The notes under the pieces were generated by a model that was not told the DNA's origin, searched no databases, and worked only from the letters and a program-made list of their open reading frames with translations. 64,000 nt of DNA. It comes from Amycolatopsis sp. 2-15. Lineage in GTDB: Bacteria; Actinomycetota; Actinomycetes; Mycobacteriales; Pseudonocardiaceae. Numbering within the stretch: the stretch's first letter is position 1; each line of letters begins with the position of its first letter. Below are positions 58,925-64,000 of this stretch, piece by piece. The stretch is from the NCBI RefSeq assembly GCF_030285625.1, contig NZ_CP127294.1:9022001-9086000 (forward strand). The letters are read 5' to 3'. The position numbers were made by a program, and so were the translations under genes.

Positions 58925-60061
58925 ATGCGGATCGACTTCAGTCCTTCGCGGCGTTCGACGATCGGCGCGGAGTGGGAGCTGGCCCTGGTGGACCGGCGCA
59001 GCGGCGAGCTGGCCTCGGTCGCGGAACGGATCCTCGACGCGGTGCGCCCCGACGGCGCCGACGAGCACCCCAAGATCAAACAGGAACTGCTGCTCAACAC
59101 CATCGAGGTGATCAGCGGCGTCTGCTCCACTGTCGCCGAGGTGAAGGCCGACCTGGCCGAGTCGCTCGACGTCGTGCACAAGGTCACCGACCCGCTGGGC
59201 GTGGAGCTGTTCTCGGCGGGCACGCACCCGTTCTCCAACTGGTACCGCCAGAAAGTGACCGACAAGGCGCGCTACGCCAAGCTCATCGACCGCACCCAGT
59301 GGTGGGGCCGGCAGATGCTGATCTACGGCGTCCACGTGCACGTCGGCCTCGACCACCGCGACAAGGTGCTGCCGGTGCTCGACGCGCTGCTCAACTACGC
59401 GCCGCACCTGCAGGCGCTTTCCGCGTCCTCGCCGTACTGGGGCGCCGAGGACACCGGCTACGCGTCGAACCGCGCGCTGATGTTCCAGCAGCTGCCCACG
59501 GCCGGGCTGCCGTTCCAGTTCCGCGAGTGGGCCGAGCTGGAGCACTACGTCGACGACATGTTCACCACCGGCGTGATCGACCACTTCTCCGAGATCCGCT
59601 GGGACATCCGCCCCGCGCCGCACTTCGGCACGATCGAGATGCGCGTGTGCGACGGCCTGCCGACGCTGGAGGAGGTCGGCGCGGTCGCCGCGCTGACGCA
59701 GTGCCTCGTCGAGGACTTCAGCACGCGCCTCGACCACGGCGAGCGGCTCCCGACGTTGCCGCCGTGGCACGTGCAGGAGAACAAGTGGCGCGCCGCCCGC
59801 TACGGCACGGACGCGATCATCATCCTCGACGCCGCCGGCCGCGAGCGGCTCGTCACCGACGACCTCGCCGACCTGCTCGAGAAGCTCGAACCCGTCGCGC
59901 GGCGGCTCGGCTGCGTGGCCGAGCTGCGCGACGTCGAGACGATCCTCAAGTACGGGCCGAGCTACCGGCGTCAGCGCGCGGTGGCCAAGCAGCACAACGG
60001 TTCCCTGAAGGCCGTGGTCGCCTCGCTGGTCGCGGAGATGCGCGACGGGATCGTGCGTTAA
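58925..60061 (+). CDS. Glutamate-cysteine ligase-family protein (YbdK-type carboxylate-amine ligase)
   Basis: A 378-residue GCS2 enzyme. STIGAEWELALVDRRSGELA is the substrate and metal start, NTIEVISGVCSTVAEVKADL and SAGTHPFSNWYRQKVTDKAR the active-site segments, LIYGVHVHVGLDHRDKVLPV the histidine-rich metal block and FGTIEMRVCDGLPTLEEVGA the C-terminal part. The family joins glutamate to cysteine or another amine via gamma-glutamyl phosphate. In this genus mycothiol and ergothioneine are expected, so the product could be a gamma-glutamyl thiol precursor, but the acceptor is uncertain. It ends in a 4-bp overlap with the convergent NUDIX gene. Confidence 0.88.
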   Translation: MRIDFSPSRRSTIGAEWELALVDRRSGELASVAERILDAVRPDGADEHPKIKQELLLNTIEVISGVCSTVAEVKADLAESLDVVHKVTDPLGVELFSAGTHPFSNWYRQKVTDKARYAKLIDRTQWWGRQMLIYGVHVHVGLDHRDKVLPVLDALLNYAPHLQALSASSPYWGAEDTGYASNRALMFQQLPTAGLPFQFREWAELEHYVDDMFTTGVIDHFSEIRWDIRPAPHFGTIEMRVCDGLPTLEEVGAVAALTQCLVEDFSTRLDHGERLPTLPPWHVQENKWRAARYGTDAIIILDAAGRERLVTDDLADLLEKLEPVARRLGCVAELRDVETILKYGPSYRRQRAVAKQHNGSLKAVVASLVAEMRDGIVR

Positions 60062-60924
60062 CCGGCGTCCAGCTCGCGCAGCAGGGTGCCCGGGCCCATG
60101 ATCGACGCGCCCAGCGCGGTGACCCGGGACCGCAGCTCGCGGTCGGCCGTGACCACCACGACGTGGTCGCCCGGACGGGCTTGCGCGGCGACCTCGACGA
60201 TGTGGGAATCACCGTCGGCCGGTGCCGTCGCGATCTCGACGCCGGTCACCGGCTCGACCCCGCGCGCCTGGCCTTCGACGACGAGGACCACTCGCGGCCA
60301 CCACTCCCACGTCGGCCCGGCGCCGATCCCCGCGACGGAGTCGGCGATCCCCCACTCGGCCAGCTTCGCCAGCCGGTCACGCAAGCGTTCGGCCGCGCCG
60401 CGGCGGTCGCGCCACCAGCCGTCGGGCCGGGAGCCCACCACATTGGCACCGTCGACGATCAGCACGAGCTCGCGGCCGAGCTGTTCCCGCAGCCCCGGCC
60501 ACGACTCGGCGAAATCGCGGTGCAACGACAGCTCGGCCACGTCTTCGGGCGCGACCCAGCGCAGCTCGGAGCTCTCCTGGTTGGCCACGCGCGCGTCGAG
60601 CGAGCTGTCGGCGACGCCGAGCACGGTGGTGTAGCGCCAGGTCCCGTGGTCGAGCACCGACGACGACAGCGCCCGGAACGCGGCCTTCGGCACGTCGGCC
60701 TCTTCCCACGCTTCGCGGGCCGCGGCCTCGCGTACGGTCTCGCCCGTCTCCAGCGCGCCGCCGGGCAGAGCCCAGGTGCCGCCGTTGTGCACCCACCAGG
60801 CGCGCCGCTGTAGGAGGACCCCACGCGCGGGATCGGACAGGAGCAGCCCGGCCGCGCCGTGCGCACCCCAGTGCAGCCGACCGCACGAACACCGCACGAA
60901 GCGGTTGGCGGTCATCGGCGTCAC
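60058..60924 (-). CDS. NUDIX hydrolase fused to a NYN (PIN-like) domain
   Basis: A 288-residue two-domain protein. The N-terminal part is a NUDIX hydrolase with the box GGALETGETVREAAAREAWE (then EADV, where the usual Gly is Asp), and a zinc-like RFVRCSCGRLHWG at the start. The C-terminal half (ELVLIVDGANVVGSRPDGWW, then ATAPADGDSHIVEVAAQARP and GDHVVVVTADRELRSRV) is a NYN/PIN-like nuclease domain with aspartates in the right places. GTG 60924 follows GGAAGG at 8 nt. The fusion suggests a joint role in clearing RNA 5' or 3' ends or nucleotides; that is inference. Confidence 0.85.
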   Translation of the reverse strand: MTPMTANRFVRCSCGRLHWGAHGAAGLLLSDPARGVLLQRRAWWVHNGGTWALPGGALETGETVREAAAREAWEEADVPKAAFRALSSSVLDHGTWRYTTVLGVADSSLDARVANQESSELRWVAPEDVAELSLHRDFAESWPGLREQLGRELVLIVDGANVVGSRPDGWWRDRRGAAERLRDRLAKLAEWGIADSVAGIGAGPTWEWWPRVVLVVEGQARGVEPVTGVEIATAPADGDSHIVEVAAQARPGDHVVVVTADRELRSRVTALGASIMGPGTLLRELDAG

Positions 60925-60984
60925 CCGGCCAGCCTTCCACCGGAAGACCGCCGGACGCAGCCTCCGTGTGGACAACTGTGATCG

Positions 60985-61374
60985 TCAGCCGCGTTCGCCG
61001 AGCCGTTCGGCGACGAACGCCGTGCAGGCGTCGAGGTTGTCTTTCAGCCGGTTCGCGCGCTTGCGGAGCAGCTCCAGTTCGAGCCGGCTCGGTGGCTGGT
61101 TCTCCCGGATCCGGAAGACCACCCCCGCCAGGCGGATCGACAGGCCGTAGGTCACGGAGTCGGCCGAGTCCAGGAGCTCTTCGAGCAAACGCCGCTCGCC
61201 GGTGGTGAGTCCCGGGGCACTCGGCCGGGGTTCACGAGTGCCCCGGGACGCGGTGGCCCTGCCGCCACCCGACGTGGCGACAGGGGTCGAGGTGTCCCCG
61301 GCAGGTGATGCGGGTGCAGCGGCACCGGGGTCGTCCTGCGGGTCTTCGCCGGCAACGCGGAGTCGTGCGGTCAT
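60985..61374 (-). CDS. Hypothetical helical protein, 129 residues
   Basis: An N-terminal low-complexity segment (DPGAAAPASPAGDTSTPVAT) is followed by a likely helical domain: TTGERRLLEELLDSADSVTY, GLSIRLAGVVFRIRENQPPS and LELELLRKRANRLKDNLDAC. I do not recognise a family. The start is ATG 61374, 3 nt after the stop of the zinc-ribbon gene, so both are in one operon. Codon bias supports a real gene. Confidence 0.65.
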   Translation of the reverse strand: MTARLRVAGEDPQDDPGAAAPASPAGDTSTPVATSGGGRATASRGTREPRPSAPGLTTGERRLLEELLDSADSVTYGLSIRLAGVVFRIRENQPPSRLELELLRKRANRLKDNLDACTAFVAERLGERG

Positions 61375-61377
61375 GGG

Positions 61378-61656
61378 TCAGCCCTGCACCTTCGAGAACG
61401 CCGCTTTCGACAAGGCTTTGCGCGACGGACCGGTGTCCGGCCGAGGCTCCGGAATGCCCAGCGCGCGGCGGAACGCCGTGTCGCAGCTAGGGCAGGTCGG
61501 GTCGAGCCACGGTTTGCCGGGGCTGTGAATGTCGTTCTCCCCGACGGTCGGCTCCGAACCGCACAAGGCGGCGAACGTTGCCCCGGCATCGAGCGAACCG
61601 AAGTGCACGGCCGCTCTCGCGTGACGCTGTCCTTCCGCTTGCTGCCACACGTACAT
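61378..61656 (-). CDS. Small zinc-finger-like protein
   Basis: A 92-residue protein. MYVWQQAEGQRHARAAVHFG, TFAALCGSEPTVG and KPWLDPTCPSCDTAFRRALG show the pattern of small actinomycete proteins with one Cys after ALCG and a CPSC pair, here a probable zinc site. ATG 61656 follows GGAGGG. It is divergent from the XRE-DUF5753 gene and is likely controlled by it through the palindromes between them. The function is unknown. Confidence 0.8.
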   Translation of the reverse strand: MYVWQQAEGQRHARAAVHFGSLDAGATFAALCGSEPTVGENDIHSPGKPWLDPTCPSCDTAFRRALGIPEPRPDTGPSRKALSKAAFSKVQG

Positions 61657-61710
61657 GGAGCCCTCCCCGGGTGATCGACCACCATTTCTTTGCTCGTGAT
61701 GAGTTTCTTC

Positions 61711-61767
61711 TGTGCATGCACAGGTTGCAAGTTCCAACGACTAGATACACCCAATCGGTGTGCACAC
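61711..61767. promoter_or_regulatory. Paired palindromic operators of the XRE-DUF5753 gene
   Basis: TGTGCATGCACA (61711-61722) is a perfect 12-bp palindrome, and GTGTGCACAC (61758-61767) a perfect 10-bp palindrome; both contain TGTGCA. A third, half site TTGTGCATG is at 61781-61789 over the start codon. TAGGGT at 61776-61781 could be the -10 of a leaderless transcript of the XRE gene. The arrangement fits cooperative autorepression. Confidence 0.75.
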
Positions 61768-61786
61768 TTACTGATAGGGTTTGTGC

Positions 61787-62626
61787 ATGCCCAGCACACG
61801 TGCGACACCCCGGCAGGTCGAACTCGGCGTGCTCTTGCGCAGGATTCGCAAACGCGCCGGTCTCACTCAGCCGCAAGTGGCGGAATTGGTGAGCCGATCG
61901 CACTCACACATCTCGCGCCGTGAGCGCGGAGAACTCGGCTTCGAAGAACAGGCCGAGCTGGAGCGAACCCTGACGGTCTCCGGCGCCACGAGCGAGGAGA
62001 CCAGCCAGGCGCTTCGGCTCTGCCGCGACGGAACCGACCCGAACTGGCTGATCCCCGGCATCGCCCGGGACCTCGCCGTGGTCACTGAGTACGAATCGGT
62101 CGCGAATGACATCTTCGCGTATCAGCCGTCATTGATCCCCGGACCGTTGCAGATCCCGGAATACACCCGCGTGATGATGGTCGACGGTGACATGCCGGAA
62201 GCCGAGATCGACAGCAAGCTCGAACTGCGAGCAGCGCGACGGCGGAGACATCTCGACGGCACCGCACGGTACGAATCAGTCATCGGCGAGCAGGCGATCC
62301 GGTACCCGGCATGCCCGCCCGATATAGCAGTGAGGCAGCTGCGCGATCTCTGCGAGATAGCCGAGCTTTCCCACATCTCGATTCAGCTGCTGCCATTCCG
62401 GCTGGGCTATCACCCGGCGCGGGAGGGCGGCTTCGACCTCATCCGCTCGGATTCGACGACTGTGGTCCACGTCGAGCAGTACCGCTCGTCGACGACCCTG
62501 ACCAACACCCGCGACGTGAAAGACTACGTGGAAGCGGCGGAGCGAATCCGCCGTGACGCGATGGGCGCAGTGGCTTCGGTGCGCGCCATCGCGAAAATCG
62601 CGGATGAGTTGGAGCGAACGGGATGA
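61787..62626 (+). CDS. XRE-family regulator with DUF5753 domain (second copy)
   Basis: A 279-residue regulator. VELGVLLRRIRKRAGLTQPQ, VAELVSRSHSHISRRERGEL are the helix-turn-helix. The DUF5753 domain runs from about residue 105 (QPSLIPGPLQIPEYTRVMMV, ESVIGEQAIRYPACPPDIAV, ISIQLLPFRLGYHPAREGGF). ATG 61787 is just after a possible -10, so the message may be leaderless. It is coupled by ATGA to a DUF397 gene and divergent from a small zinc-finger gene, giving a full WhiJ-like module with visible operators. It shares layout but not close sequence with the module at 44558-45683. Confidence 0.92.
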   Translation: MPSTRATPRQVELGVLLRRIRKRAGLTQPQVAELVSRSHSHISRRERGELGFEEQAELERTLTVSGATSEETSQALRLCRDGTDPNWLIPGIARDLAVVTEYESVANDIFAYQPSLIPGPLQIPEYTRVMMVDGDMPEAEIDSKLELRAARRRRHLDGTARYESVIGEQAIRYPACPPDIAVRQLRDLCEIAELSHISIQLLPFRLGYHPAREGGFDLIRSDSTTVVHVEQYRSSTTLTNTRDVKDYVEAAERIRRDAMGAVASVRAIAKIADELERTG

Positions 62627-62847
62627 ACGAAGGTGTCTGGCGGACGTCGTCGTACAGCGGCCAACAGGGCGAGTGTGTCGAAGTGTGCACTGTCTGGCGG
62701 ACGTCGTCGTACAGCGGCCAGCAAGGTCAGTGCGTCGAGGTGCGCACGCTTTCCGAAGAGGCCGGTGTGCGCGACTCCAAGGACCGCGATGGCGGCTCCC
62801 TGCTGATCGCCGGGGCGGCGTGGCGGGCGTTCCTGGAACGCCTCTGA
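62623..62847 (+). CDS. DUF397 protein with an internal tandem duplication
   Basis: A 74-residue DUF397 protein in which the conserved opening VWRTSSYSGQQGECVEV (residues 5-21) is repeated as VWRTSSYSGQQGQCVEV at 24-40. The copies are 57 bp apart (62635 and 62692) and nearly identical, so the duplication is recent or maintained. The rest is normal (VRDSKDRDGGSLLIAGAAWR). ATG overlaps the XRE stop (ATGA). It is an uncommon variant of this small family. Confidence 0.88.
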   Translation: MNEGVWRTSSYSGQQGECVEVCTVWRTSSYSGQQGQCVEVRTLSEEAGVRDSKDRDGGSLLIAGAAWRAFLERL

Positions 62848-62857
62848 CCGTTGCGGT

Positions 62858-62896
62858 GGAAGTGCCCCAGCATCCCGACGGTGCTGGGGCACTTCC
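62858..62896. terminator. Terminator hairpin after the XRE/DUF397 operon
   Basis: GGAAGTGCCCCAGCA and TGCTGGGGCACTTCC form a perfect 15-bp stem with a 9-nt loop, 11 nt past the DUF397 stop. It also faces the convergent glucokinase gene, 43 nt away. Confidence 0.88.
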
Positions 62897-62938
62897 GCGT
62901 CCGGGGAGTGTCGGCGACAGCGTCCGCCGGCGACAGCG

Positions 62939-63907
62939 TCAGCCGGCAACCTCGGCGACCGGGGCCTTGGCCGCGTCGAGGGCCAGGGCCGCGGCGCCGA
63001 CGATGGCCGTGTCGTCGCCGAGGTGGGCGGTGCGGATGCGGGCCAGCGGGCGGTAGCGCGCGCCGGTGATGGCGCCCGCGTAGTGCTCGCGCGCCTCGTC
63101 GAGGAACAGCGGCGCCGACTCGGACACGCCGCCGCCGATCACGATGATCTCGGGGTCGAACACGTCCGCGACCAGCGCCAGGCCCTCGCCCAGCCACTTG
63201 GCCAGCTCGGCCATCGCCCGCAGCGCGATCGGGTCGCCGTCGCGCGCGGCTCCGGCGACGCGGCGGCCTGTGACCGAACCCGGGTCGCCCGCGACCTCGC
63301 GCGAAAGGACCGTGGAGCGGCCGGGGTAGCGAGCCAGCAGCTCGACGGCGGTGGCGGCCAGCGCCGTGCCGCTGCAGTAGCGCTCCCAGCAGCCGTACTT
63401 GCCGCACGGGCACGCGCGCCCGCCCGGCACCACGGTGAGGTGGCCCAGTTCGGGGGCGACGCCATAGGCACCGCGGTAGATCTCGCCGTCGAGCAGCAGC
63501 CCGGCGCCGATGCCGGTGCCGAGCGCGACCAGCGCCGCCACCTGCGCGCCGCGGGCCGCGCCGAAGCGGTGCTCGCCGACCACGGCCGAGTTCACATCGT
63601 GCTCCAGCGTCACCGGCAGGCCCACGCGCTTCTCGATGCGGTCGGCCACCGGCGCGTCGCGCCACGCGAGGTGCGGCGCGAACATCACCGACCGGCGGTC
63701 GCGCGCCACGAACCCGGCCACGGCCAGGCCCACGGCGGCGACGTCGTGGCGGTTGCGCAGGTCCTCGACGACGCCGGCGATGGCGTCCTCGAGGGCGTTC
63801 TCCTCACTCGGTGTCCCGACGCGTGCGGTGTCCAGGAGCGATCCCCGCTCGTCCACCACACCGGCGCGCACACTCGTGCCGCCGACGTCCACCCCTATCG
63901 TCAGCAC
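62939..63907 (-). CDS. glk: ROK-family glucokinase
   Basis: A 322-residue ATP-dependent sugar kinase. IGVDVGGTSVRAGVVDERGS is the N-terminal phosphate loop, LEHDVNSAVVGEHRFGAARG the catalytic aspartate, GTGIGAGLLLDGEIYRGAYG then PELGHLTVVPGG the GHxxV block, and CPCGKYGCWERYCSG the zinc-binding ROK motif. Phosphorylates glucose for glycolysis; in actinomycetes ROK glucokinase also takes part in carbon repression. GTG 63907 starts 1 nt before the preceding gene's stop complement, so the genes are coupled. Confidence 0.93.
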   Translation of the reverse strand: MLTIGVDVGGTSVRAGVVDERGSLLDTARVGTPSEENALEDAIAGVVEDLRNRHDVAAVGLAVAGFVARDRRSVMFAPHLAWRDAPVADRIEKRVGLPVTLEHDVNSAVVGEHRFGAARGAQVAALVALGTGIGAGLLLDGEIYRGAYGVAPELGHLTVVPGGRACPCGKYGCWERYCSGTALAATAVELLARYPGRSTVLSREVAGDPGSVTGRRVAGAARDGDPIALRAMAELAKWLGEGLALVADVFDPEIIVIGGGVSESAPLFLDEAREHYAGAITGARYRPLARIRTAHLGDDTAIVGAAALALDAAKAPVAEVAG

Positions 63908-64000
63908 TCAGTTCTCCTGCTCCGGCCGCCAGTCTTCCCGCTTGCGGACGGCGATGTGCTGCACCCGGGCGGCGGCTCCCGGGTCGTCCGCGGGCACGGT
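63908..64000 (-). CDS. C-terminal fragment of an unidentified gene at the window edge
   Basis: The frame entering from the right edge reads TVPADDPGAAARVQHIAVRK, then REDWRPEQEN and stops at 63908, directly before the glk start (the stop is TGA and the next codon is GTG). Thirty residues are too few to name the family. It is probably the first or upstream gene of the glk operon. Confidence 0.55.
   Translation of the reverse strand, partial: TVPADDPGAAARVQHIAVRKREDWRPEQEN

Noticed and set aside
55856..60975. DnaA-box-like TTGTCCACA at 55856-55864 and its complement at 60967-60975 as a replication origin
   Set aside because: Only two isolated boxes 5 kb apart, with no dnaA/dnaN neighbours and no box cluster.
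1..64000. CRISPR array, prophage, insertion sequence, tRNA or rRNA
   Set aside because: No direct repeats with unique spacers, no transposase or integrase motifs, and no tRNA or rRNA sequence were seen on either strand.

Overview
The window is 64 kb of very GC-rich actinobacterial chromosome with typical actinobacterial habits: many GTG/TTG starts, stop/start overlaps (ATGA, GTGA, TGATG) inside operons, and a conservon. The gene set (kstR, fused isobutyryl-CoA mutase, cvnABCD, F420-type luciferase-like oxidoreductases, XRE-DUF5753/DUF397 pairs, RNase AS, and a PPi-type phosphofructokinase like that described from Amycolatopsis methanolica) points to Pseudonocardiaceae, most likely Amycolatopsis. 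The genus is inference. It looks like ordinary chromosome: I saw no insertion sequence, prophage, tRNA, rRNA or CRISPR.

Layout. 1-9.2 kb: a WS/DGAT acyltransferase, an HSL-type esterase, folE plus a flavin reductase divergent from a cysteine-rich regulator, and a SNF2 helicase/SWIM-protein pair. 8.8-13.3 kb: kstR with two KstR boxes facing the remains of a fadE34-like acyl-CoA dehydrogenase, three luciferase-like oxidoreductases and a methyltransferase remnant. 13.3-18.2 kb: icmF and an arsR-AHSA1-DUF899 operon. 18.3-24.8 kb: cvnABCD. 25.7-30.1 kb: DUF485-actP, then a TetR/MFS efflux pair with three operator copies. 30-33.7 kb: small membrane proteins and a secreted lytic transglycosylase. 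33.8-40.3 kb: acyl-CoA metabolism (CoA-transferase, acyl-CoA dehydrogenase, TetR), an aldehyde dehydrogenase and an amidohydrolase. 40.4-41.1 kb: a non-coding tandem repeat array. 41.1-45.7 kb: a large LuxR-type ATPase regulator and an XRE/DUF397 pair. 46.2-54.4 kb: tesB, pyruvate kinase, a lipoprotein, a frameshifted HxlR/globin locus, phosphofructokinase, and a DAHP synthase behind an aromatic-residue leader peptide. 54.5-64 kb: a decayed S41 peptidase, RNase AS, plsC, a lipase, a gamma-glutamyl ligase, a NUDIX-NYN fusion, a second XRE/DUF397 pair and glucokinase.

Working together. Central carbon genes (pfkA, pyk, glk, the DAHP synthase, actP, icmF) are mixed with lipid/acyl-CoA genes (WS/DGAT, tesB, plsC, CoA-transferase, acyl-CoA dehydrogenase) and with local regulators that sit divergent from their probable targets. 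Several of these regulators have visible palindromic operators.

Most notable: the DAHP synthase leader peptide and hairpin; the tandem array; two KstR boxes beside a nearly deleted fadE34; the triple operator of the TetR/MFS pair; the operator between folE and its regulator; and five loci that each appear to lack one base (acyl-CoA dehydrogenase, HxlR, ABM-globin fusion, S41 peptidase, small secreted peptide), which raises the question of gene decay versus consensus error. All calls were made by eye without database searches.
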